Below are positions 1 through 8,886 of a stretch of DNA of 64,000 nt, piece by piece. The stretch spans positions 20,092,418-20,156,417 of the forward strand of contig OX387605.1 in assembly GCA_947568835.1 (NCBI GenBank). The letters run 5' to 3'. Position 1 is the first letter of the stretch. Every line of letters begins with the position of its first letter. Origin of the DNA: Protonemura montana. Taxonomy: Eukaryota; Arthropoda; Insecta; Plecoptera; Nemouridae. Made by a program: the position numbers and the translations under genes. The notes beneath the pieces are model-generated. The model was given only the letters and a program-made list of their open reading frames with translations, was not told where the DNA came from and ran no database searches.

Positions 1-362
1 GTCTAATGGCTTTGGTGAATGAGTGGATGATGACGAACCTAACCTAGCCTAGAAGGGAGGAGGGGAAACCCGGTGCCGGCACGTAGCCTACTCCTGTCGA
101 AGAGCACCAAGGGGACCACCGGCTTAACGTCCCTTCCGAAGGACGGTACAACTCTAACAGCAGTGTTCCCCCACAAATCCATACTGTCGGAGGTTGATAG
201 GCAAGGCAAATGAAGTTGCTGTACTAACTTTCATCCCCCCAACCTCTCTCCCGAACAGAACTGGTCTTGTGTATGACGGTCACCCATCCAATACCTGACC
301 CAGCGCAGTGTTGCTTAACTTCGGTAATCTTACGAGAACCGGTGTTTCCAACACGCCAAACC
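1..362 (-). repeat. 5S rRNA-derived SINE, copy 1 (cut by window edge)
   Basis: This copy is closely similar over its whole length to 7,668-8,046 and, in the opposite orientation, to 62,998-63,320. Read on the minus strand, about 277-352 resembles the internal part of 5S rRNA. It has the ACCGGTTCTCG block, the GAAGTTAAGCAAC block (5S box A) and the GGATGGGTGACC block (5S box C), in 5S order. The rest of 5S is replaced by an unrelated body rich in AGGAGTAGGC and CTAGGCTAGG. A 5S-like head on a non-5S body defines the SINE3 type. The 3' tail would lie left of the window. Confidence 0.8.
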
Positions 363-1608
363 GTTCGGTTTTCAAGAAACACATGTTATTTTTACGTGTT
401 GGTGAAAAATATTCTTTACTTAATATTACTTAATATTCACAGATGACAGAATATCATTTTGAAAAATAAATGCCAAATACATTTGCTCATAATTATGACA
501 ACGCAAAGCGATAGCAAGGCTAAGCTCATGTAACACTACCCTTTGTTGAGCAGCGCCGACAAAGCATAAAGAGAGTATACATTTGTTCAATATTTTTCGC
601 CTTTTGGCACAGTTTACTAATTGTAAACCTATAACCTCAGTGTTACTGGAGGTTGGCCTTCTATTAGCATGCTCAGATGTTAGCTGTTTTCAGTCGACTT
701 CAAGGGTCTCAATATCTTTCCTAGGAGTCTGGCAATCGTCCGCTGTATGTCTAAACCGCCGCGATTGTGGCATGCCGCATACAGGATAACCACAAGATAG
801 TCACGATTGGTGTGTAGATGTTGAGCAATCTTCGACCAGAACATACGAGGCATCGTCAAAGAGTAGCATGATTAGTAATCAAGTAGTGTATCACTTAGTA
901 CCTAACCACTTATCACTAGGGTTGCTGACATCAGAAAACCCCTGTTCAACTACTTTTACATCTTTTTATCATTCTAAAAACATTCTAACAAGAATTTCGA
1001 GTTTAGTTCCATGAAAATGAAATCGAAACAGATATTTGTATCGACTCTCTGAAATCGCTTTTCAACATGGCTAGATCATGAACATTTTGGTACGAACCAA
1101 TTTTTTAGGAAGTAAAACAAATCATAGTTTTCTGTCCTTTTTTTTAAATATTGTCTGACATCACGTTGCGATAGCAATTAACAACTCGCAAAACTGTGCA
1201 CATAGTTTTTACTTTTGATTTAAATATCACTATCTTATATCATCCCCTATTCGTAATTTGCATTATTGCAGATATTGATTATTTTGCCGTAATCTTTGCA
1301 CAACCCCGTCTCACTAATGTAATGCCAATTTAAATTGCTAAAAAAAAATGTTTTAACCATTGGCCTAACAAACGCCCATTCCTATCCAATTTTGCATTCC
1401 TCATTTATCCCACTTCTCTTGCAATATAAATAAAAATTGCGTCAACTATTAACAAGTACTTACAATATCCATTTTAAACAATAAATTAGCTTTAAACCGC
1501 ATCCTGATTCATGACCAATCAATTTGTTACCACAACACCAATCCGGTGGCATTTGCTTGGATTTAAATCCATTGACCGTTTCCACAACCACTCCACTCCA
1601 CTATCAAG
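363..1608. other. Intergenic, presumed promoter side of SPH gene 1
   Basis: AT-rich sequence with no credible coding region. A TATAAATA sequence lies at 1,425-1,432, 177 bases before the start codon, and could be a core promoter element. The bases just before the ATG (TATCAAG at 1,602-1,608) also end in AG, so a 5' UTR intron ending directly at the ATG, as in SPH gene 2, cannot be excluded. Confidence 0.4.
1425..1432 (+). promoter_or_regulatory. Candidate TATA box for SPH gene 1
   Basis: TATAAATA octamer about 180 bases upstream of the start codon of SPH gene 1. No clear initiator lies at the usual 25-30 base spacing, so this is only a candidate. Confidence 0.25.
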
Positions 1609-4600
1609 ATGACTGCCGGCAAAATCTTGTACCTCGGTCTCCTGGTTTTCGGCGTCGCGACGTCGACACAAGCACAAGACTTGCCAGACGACACCAGCGT
1701 CTACGACGACACAATCGAAGATACATCCGAAACTGTCATACACAAGTGTGAATGTGTACCGCATTATCTGTGTCTGCCCAACAACACGATCAACACCAAT
1801 GGGGAGGGACTTTTCGACGTACGTGCAAGGTAAAAACAGTGTAAAACCGCAATCAAGAGTAAACCAGTGTTTACTAGTTTGCTACCTACGATCAAATTAT
1901 AATTCGTGTTAAGAAGAACAATGGGGAGGGGATGGGGGTCGATTGGTTAACGTCTATTGCCCCGTATGTGAAATGTGATTTAAATTGCAAACGCTTGCAA
2001 TCCACGGGTTAGTTAGATATTAGGAACACTACTAACCTCTCAAAAATGTATGCGCTAACGGGGAATAAAATGGTTAATAAGAGTTGTTAATTGCTATAGC
2101 AACGTGATTTTTGACCATGGCAAAAAAATTACCAAAAAAGCGTCAGAAAAATGTTTTAATTCCTAAATTGATTCCCGTTTAGGGATCAATTTTTGAGCGG
2201 GAAATAATGTTCCTAATCATCTATTGCCCATTCTCCGTACCAGGTTTCCCCGTGTTTGGGTTCTTAGTTATTTTTTTCAAATGAATCTGTAGACAATTGG
2301 ATTATAGCAGAGGTCTAAGCTTGGTGTCCACTGTACAAACACTATTCCTTTTTCCTTTCTGGTCAGTCTTATTTTACTCAATTCCGCACAAGTACATGAT
2401 CTATTAATGAAACGAATGTTCCCCAAAAATATGCATCATAAATTCTACGGTGCTCGGTAGTGTAAAGTGCAGGGGCTAATAACAACATTTTTACTTGTGA
2501 TTCACATTTTCATAAGAGTTATTAATTTCTTTGTTATTATTGTTCTATTATTATTTATTCATTCTTCTTATTAGGTAATGCACATTTTGAGTGCTATATT
2601 TTTAATTTTAGTTCCTACTGAAATTGGGTTCATGTCATTATACCACAGATAGCATACCACAGATAATCAATCTGTGATTATACTAAGAAAAGCATTTGTT
2701 CTGCACAAAAAATGCTTTGTTGTCATAAATATGTGTAGCACGATGTTGTGATCTGTTATTGATACTTGCTGTGTATTGGCGAGGCAGGGTAAACGAGGTG
2801 CGTGTGTTCGATGTGCCCTACGGCGAGTGCCCTAAAGTCGACGAAAACGACGCCATGGTCTGCTGCAACATCCCTACAGTGGTGCCCATCCCTGAACCGC
2901 TGCATAAAGGTCGTCTGTGTGGCACGAAGGGTCAGTTGAATTCATTATGACAATTTTTTTCAATATCACTTTGATGAATAACAAATTTTATTATTTTTAT
3001 GTTTTTCGCAACCTGATATCAATATTTTGTATACATTATTTTATATTTTATCATGAGCTACAACAAAACAGGGTAATATTGAAGATAACATTTAACTTAA
3101 TGTCTAAACTACAAAAAATGTTCTCATTTTAGCACATATTTCACAATTTCATTCAATTGTATAGAACTTTAAACTTATTTGATGCCTTAAATGATCAATC
3201 TCTATATTATGCCAAATAACAATGATTGTAAGAAAAACTATTTGAACTGGGTTTTGAATGCTAAGTAAAGGGCTACTAAATTTCCCGACGTTTCGAGCAG
3301 TAGATAAAGTAGACAAAGTATAGATAAGTAGATAAGTAGATAAAGTAGGACTGCTCAAACCTCTGAAGAAGTAACTAGTATATGTTGCGAAACGTCGGGA
3401 AATTTAGTAGCCCTTTTACTTAGCATTCAATACCCAGTTCAAATAGTTTTTCTTAAAACTAGTGCTAAGGATAAATCAAGTAGACATGAGTCTAAAAACC
3501 ATCATAAACAATGATTGTATTTTCTTTTGATGGGTGTAGGGGGAGAAGAAAAGTGTGAAGCATTTTTTTTTCATTGGGAGCTCGCCACTTCCTTGCAATA
3601 TATAGTTTGATACTTATACTCTCAACGGTAGCACGTCTAAAATAATATTATATCTGACAAAACAACCAACATGCCAAATCTTACTATTCAATTTAACACT
3701 ATTCACGCCTGAATAGCAAACTTATCTGTACTATTCAAGGTGCTGAAGCTCTCACTTATTCCTATTTTTCAAAAGCATCAGGGTTCAAATTATACTAGTA
3801 TTCTTTGTCAACACTGCACATTTCCTCAGGGGGTTCATCAATAGTGAACCTGCCGGGCATGGTCAGGATCCAGGAAGGTGCAGACCTGAGCTTTGGGGAG
3901 CTGCCATGGATGCTGATGCTGGTGAAACTCGCCGACAAGGAGGGCGTTTACATGTTCAAGTGCGGGGCATCGCTGATACACTCACAGGTGGCCCTCACAG
4001 CCGCACACTGCATTGCCAAAGAGTGAGTATTTTTTTGTTCTTCTTAATTCAATTATAAACACTTGTAACTAGCAGGACATTTCCTTGCAAGCAGGACATT
4101 TCCTTGCAAGCAGGACGTAAAGCCAACAAACAGAAGGAACTTAAGTGATCGTGGAAGGCACAAGACACAAGGCATTCAAATTTAATTTTTCTTATGATTA
4201 CATCAACTTTTGTCAATTTCGATGTGGAACGATTGTCATTCCACTGTGAAATGCCCTTCCATTCAACCTTCAGATTCAAAAAAATGTGAAGATTTACAAC
4301 AAAATAATAAAAAATTCAATTACCTACCTAGAGGATCTTTTATATTTGTATGAACATAAAATGCAATATTCTTAAGTTGTCAATAAATACATACAATACA
4401 GTGTCCACAGGTCATTCTCCAACCAGTATGAACAGGATGCAATCAGACTGCGTACTTTGATGGGAAAGAAAGAAAGAAAAGAGTTGTCTAATTTGCTACT
4501 CTACTGACGAAAGGGTGTAGACAATTATAATATTTTCTCTTGTACCACACATTTCAATCACTTTTGCTATCCAATTTTCTACCATCTTGTAAATCTTAAA

Positions 4601-6640
4601 TTAGCCTAGAGTATCAGCCCTGGATTCTCATAACTCAAATACAACAAATAGGAATTTCATCATTTTTCATCATCTGTAAAGTTCCCTTATCTCCTACGAT
4701 GACAATGTGTTCAATTTTGAAAACTCGATAGTGTGATCGAAACTGCAACCTACTCTGTGCAGCCGCGACGTGAGCCACTACATAGTCCGCGCCGGTGAGT
4801 ACGACACTTCCGGTGAAGTTGAAGCACTGCCACACCAAGATCGTGCCGTAATCGAGATGGTCACTCCGAATAACTTTAACGGGGGGGCGTTGTACCACGA
4901 CTACGCTCTGATTCACCTCGACCAACCCATGATACTGAGCGACCACATTGCTGTAGTCTGTCTGCCTGAGAGGAACGACTTGTTTAATGGGCAAGGCTGC
5001 ATGGCCAGTGGGTGGGGCCGAGATTCCTTCGGTGAGTAAACGATGCCGGCAAACAGTCAGGACTTGTGTGAAAGTCAGGACTTGTGTGAAAGTCAGGACT
5101 TGTGTGAAAGTCAGGACTTGTGTGAAAGTCAGGACTTTTTGGTAAGTTCAGTTAACACCAGTTACGTTTCTCAGTATAAAAAGGTTAGTGTGCTGAAAGA
5201 CTGGATAATGAATTGGGGAAAAGTATAAAGAAACACAACTTACCGAGGCTATTTGCAGAACATGATGAGGGGTTCTGCGACATTTCTTGTTCTGTCTTGT
5301 TAACGTGAGATCTATAAACGATTTTGTAGCAAATTGCAAGTAATAAAGGCAGGAGCCGAAACGTCATGGTACGTCTCTTCATCTCTTGTATTCCTTAAGC
5401 CTTTGCCAATTATGGAATATTTGTAATTTTTTAACAAATTACCAATAACTTAAATTCAATTGTGGTTGGTAATTGCTATGATTACAGGAGGGAAACCCAG
5501 CACTGTCCTACGCAAAGTGGACCTTGCGGTGGTTGATTCGAAGTCATGTCAGAAGGAGCTGCGGAAGTCAAGACTCGGCCGCTACTTTACCCTTGACCCA
5601 TCCTTCGTTTGCGCCCAGGGTATGAACAACGCTGACACTTGCGAGGTAAGGCATGAAGTCGGAAACAGTGTTAACGAACAAACGGTGAAAACTTTTTAAA
5701 TAATGTACAAGCAGGTCTTGCCTACAGAAATCAATAACACTTTGCATGCAGCTTCAGCTGCAGACAGATTAATAAATTTCTCATAGTTGACGCTCAAATA
5801 ATAAATTTTTTAGCTTAAACATTTGTCTTTTCTGAGTTTTCTCTTAAACAAACAGAAAGTAGCCAATTCGAAAATCGTTATGTTTTGAGGTCATTTTTTA
5901 ATTCAAAATGATCTTGTCATATGACTTTTCAATAGAAAAAATATTTATTTTGGGTAAAAATCTGTGAAGATATAAAGGCTTTGACACTGTGCATTTGTGA
6001 CTTACTGCAGCATAAATTTATTACTCTAATAATAATAATGTTTCAAAATTTAAAAATCTTTTTCTCGGTAAAATGCTGTCAACATTTTCATCCCTAGTTC
6101 CAAGCAAAAACCTCTGAAAATCTAGAAACATCATCTGTGATTGGCAGATCACCTTCAAACTCTAAAGCTAAACTTCAAGTCTCCTTTGTGAATCCGGCCC
6201 TTGAAGGTAGCAGCCAAGACCTGCCAAAACGACGAGTCATTAAACATCGAGCCATTAAATCATGTATTGTACAAGATGAAGGACATTGCACAATAAGACA
6301 AATACAATAATACTAAAAAAACTCAACTAATCAGAGCGATAACATAGAACACTTGAAAATATTACAATGTTCTCTGCACTGGTAGGGTGACGGAGGCAGC
6401 CCGCTGGTCTGCCCACTGCCCGCTGACCCATCTCGCTGGGTGCAGGTGGGCATCACCGCTTGGGGCATAGGCTGCGGCAGTGATCTGCCTGCAGTGTACG
6501 CTAACGTAGCCGCGGGCCGCTCATGGATCGACCAGGAACTGATCAAGTGGGGTTACGTCATCAACGACCAACCAGAAGACATCGAAGATCTAGACAACAC
6601 CATACAGGATGTCTTCAGTAATAATAATAATATTAAGTAG
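1609..6640 (+). CDS. Clip-domain serine protease homologue (PPAF2-like), SPH gene 1
   Basis: Six exons: 1609-1829, 2788-2930, 3830-4022, 4763-5031, 5488-5645, 6386-6640. Intron phases are 2,1,2,1,0, the total is 1,239 nt, and the product is 412 aa. Residues 1 to about 22 form a signal peptide. A six-cysteine clip domain spans C47-C100 (C47, C49, C54, C88, C99, C100). The chymotrypsin-like domain starts near 130, with FGELPWM. The catalytic His is present in TAAHC (about H181) and Asp in HDYAL (about D232). The GDSGG block reads GDGGSP, so Gly (about G331) replaces the catalytic Ser. This makes it a secreted non-catalytic SPH. In arthropods PPAF2-type SPHs act as cofactors for prophenoloxidase-activating proteases in haemolymph. 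SPH gene 2 downstream has a very similar exon plan, so the two look like an ancient duplicate pair. The exact boundary of exon 2 is the least certain point. Confidence 0.88.
2022..2066 (-). repeat. SINE tail fragment, inverted copy
   Basis: The reverse complement carries ATTTTTGAGAGGTTAGTAGT followed by GTTCCT. It matches the 3' part of the tRNA-derived SINE at 40,031-40,073 and, less well, 2,171-2,213. The neighbouring CCCCGTT block is kept in the same order. It lies in intron 1 of SPH gene 1. Confidence 0.55.
2171..2213 (+). repeat. SINE tail fragment, direct copy
   Basis: The sequence CCCGTTTAGGGATCAATTTT, then TGAGCGGGAAATAATGTTCC, parallels the tail of the tRNA-derived SINE at 40,031-40,073. 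It lies about 105 bases from the inverted fragment at 2,022-2,066, in the same intron. Confidence 0.5.
3231..3506 (+). mobile_element. Inverted-repeat retroelement insertion with 13-bp TSD
   Basis: The insertion is flanked by identical 13-base copies of AACAATGATTGTA at 3,218-3,230 and 3,507-3,519, a clear target-site duplication. Inside are inverted arms at 3,230-3,295 and 3,388-3,454, which differ by one base and one indel over about 66 nt. Between them is a GATAAGTA-type tandem stretch. The right arm has CTGAAGA (3,363-3,369), a possible 5-bp stem, then GAAACGTC. This order resembles the hammerhead core known from Penelope-like elements. A related copy with an internal deletion lies at 24,619-24,699. 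No reverse transcriptase is present, so the copy is non-autonomous. It sits in intron 2 of SPH gene 1. Confidence 0.65.
4071..4117 (+). repeat. Short direct repeat, 19-nt unit
   Basis: Two full copies of AGCAGGACATTTCCTTGCA and the start of a third, in intron 3 of SPH gene 1. A small local tandem duplication. Confidence 0.8.
5055..5136 (+). repeat. Minisatellite, 18-nt unit x 4.5
   Basis: Four perfect copies of AGTCAGGACTTGTGTGAA (5,055-5,126) and a partial fifth. They begin 24 bases after the splice donor of exon 4 of SPH gene 1. Perfect copies imply recent expansion. Confidence 0.92.
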
Positions 6641-7249
6641 CGAGGTGGTTGACGGAAATGTTTATCGATCATTTTGAATTTTTCTGGAAGTATGTTGTGG
6701 GTTTTGAGTGTGTTGCAATATTCGTAAGTATATTCAGAACACGGCACAACAGATAGGATATATGTCTAAGGATTTGATCTTTGCAAGCAGTGTTGGACTC
6801 ACCGTTGATGATGAGCTGAATTCGTGCATCATCTGCTGTAGGCTGGAAAAATTATGCTTTGAAAATAAATATATTTATATTGTGCATATTAACATGTTTT
6901 TTCACCTAAAATATTTTTCAGAAAAAAGCATCTCGTTAAATTTGATTTAAAATACGGTAAATCTTCTTGAAAGGTCATATTTTGTATTGCATAGCTCAGA
7001 CTTAATAAGAGCTTGTTGGCTGCATAAATAAATGATTGGTTTTGCAAAATACAAAACAGAACAACACATGGATAAAAAATAAGTAATAAGTAAAAAAGTA
7101 CAACATAAGTAAAAAATTATTTTTATTAGTATTACTATTATTTTATTTTTTTATCATTTAACGAAAGTAACTTCAAATCTTTTGTTACCTTAGAAAAAAC
7201 TAGACAATTTAGGCTCACACAAGGACCATGTACTTGTCAACAGCAATAA
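6641..7249. other. 3' UTR and intergenic sequence
   Basis: AT-rich with short open frames only. Apart from the poly(A) signal I see no conserved feature. Confidence 0.5.
6864..6869 (+). terminator. Candidate poly(A) signal of SPH gene 1
   Basis: AATAAA 224 bases after the stop codon at 6,638-6,640, the first canonical hexamer downstream. The true cleavage site is not visible from sequence. Confidence 0.5.
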
Positions 7250-7440
7250 AAGTACAATACAATACAAGGCAAGACACGGCACCTCCACCGAACTACCAAC
7301 TGGCTCTGCAGAATTCTCAATCCCACGACATGAACCTGGCATCGAACCGGCAATACCTGCAACAAAACCCACTTCAATATCACCAGCAGTCTCCAGGGGC
7401 AGGCTTGCAAAGAAGGACATCACCTTCCTACGCAAAATCA
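7250..7440 (+). pseudogene. Orphan fragment of a PPxY membrane-protein tail exon
   Basis: Positions 7,284-7,306 (GGCACCTCCACCGAACTACC then AAC) are identical to bases inside the last exon of the PPxY gene at 8,887-11,614. Similarity continues weakly for about 25 bases. The frame reads TAPPPNYQ against MAPPPNYQ in that gene, so the PPxY motif is kept. It is followed by a Gln/Asn-rich stretch, as in the intact gene. The surrounding open frame runs 7,228-7,551, but I find no matching signal-peptide or membrane exon upstream. It is either a decayed third paralogue or an exon duplicate. It lies between SPH gene 1 and the 5S-type SINE. Confidence 0.5.
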
Positions 7441-7603
7441 AAATCCTGGGCCAGAAATCGTGTCAGACTAAAGAATAAAATATGCATCTTTCACCAAGGT
7501 CCGATGGATTCAACTCCCCAGTCTTGGGTATACGCAGGTAATATCAAATAGATCATCAAAATAACATCCCTAGTTCCGTTCGTGTTATTGGTTCACGGAT
7601 TTT

Positions 7604-8046
7604 GTTAATTCAATTGATTATTGTGTTTAACGAAGCATTGTTTTGACATCGGGCCATGTGGCACTCGTCTAATGGCGTCCGTGAATGAGTGGATGAGGAT
7701 GAGGATGATGATAAACCTAACCTAGCCTAGAAGGGAGGAGGTGAAACCCTGTGCCGGTGCGTAGCCTACTCCTATCGAAAAGCACCAAGGGGACCACAGG
7801 CTGAATGTCTCTTCCGAGAGACGGTAAAACTCGAACAGCAGGATTCCTCCACAAATACATACCGCCGAGAGGTTGATAAGCAAGGCGAATGAAGTTTCTG
7901 TATTAACTTTCATCCCTCCAACCTCTCTCCCACAGAACTAGCCTTGTGTATGATGGTCACCCATCCAATACCTGACTCAGCGCAGTGTTGATGAACTTCA
8001 GTGATCTCATGAGAACCGGTGTTTCTAACACCGAAACCGTTAGGTT
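7604..8046 (-). repeat. 5S rRNA-derived SINE, copy 2 (most complete)
   Basis: On the minus strand it starts with a 5S-like head (8,031 back to about 7,953): ACCGGTTCTCATGAG, GAAGTTCATCAAC, then GGATGGGTGACC. A body shared with 1-362 follows. The 3' tail continues past the end of copy 1 and is shared with copy 3 (GCCACAT, TGTCAAAACA, then AATCAATTG). No open frame is expected. I could not define a perfect target-site duplication. Confidence 0.82.
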
Positions 8047-8886
8047 TGTTGACTCGCTGTATGCATAAAGCGACCACGAACAAATCGTGGAAAAATAAAT
8101 AACGGTTTTCCGAAAGATATCAGAGCTTGTAAGAAGTGTAGGGAATGTGAATAAATACTGCGCAACGACATCCAACGACATTTTTTAAATCCCACTCACC
8201 GGTTGGAGGAAAATCATCTAATACCCACTTTTTTTCAGCACTACGCCAATGCTCTGTCAGTTGAGGGTGTTGATTGCGAACAGGCCATCCAAAACTTTAA
8301 ATTGACACTTTCTGTGGTGTTTAACGACGCAGTGTCTAAAACACACGGGATATGAAAATAAAAAAATTAATGTGTAGTGCCTTGTCTGTCAACCTTTTCA
8401 CGTGTCAACAATTGTTGACCCTTACCACTTCATAATCACGAACACGCTCGGCGCTTGGAGAGAGATCCAAAATGCATTCAATTGCATGTTACTTTTTCTG
8501 TATTTTGTATGTTATTTTCTACCTGCTTTGTTGATTATTTGATGTGAAAAATATAACTAGACATAGGTATTGCACTATCGTGATTGAGCACATTATTATT
8601 GAACAAATGACGCTATAACGCTTGTAATTATCACAATTGAATCTTGTCTCTGTATCTGACTTTTAATCTTCCGATTGCCGTCAGAGAACTGATAAAGAAT
8701 AAATATATCTAAACAAGCAAATGCCTTCGATCCTATCCAACTGATAATCAAAACCCGCCATAATCGACGGCAAAATCAATCGGTTTTCCTATCAGTGGAA
8801 GCCCAATCTCAGTAACTGGCTTCTTACCAAACCAGCAGCACCAAGGGCAGCTTCGTTTTCCAAAGTCGAGAAACAACGGTAACTCG
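8047..8886. other. Intergenic, presumed promoter of PPxY gene A
   Basis: No coding signal. TATCAGTGG at 8,790-8,798 fits an arthropod initiator about 95 bases before the start codon of the next gene. The segment 8,308-8,330 faintly resembles the SINE tail. Confidence 0.35.

Noticed and set aside
277-352. Genuine 5S rRNA gene on the minus strand
   Set aside because: Only the internal region resembles 5S; both ends are replaced by other sequence shared with other SINE copies.
4635-4994. 119-aa minus-strand frame across exon 4 of SPH gene 1
   Set aside because: Antisense shadow of a protease-like exon with clear family motifs on the plus strand.
5352-5359. Second hammerhead-like site (CCGAAACGTC) in intron 4 of SPH gene 1
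   Set aside because: No CTGANGA block or stem II upstream, so only the short GAAACGTC string is shared.
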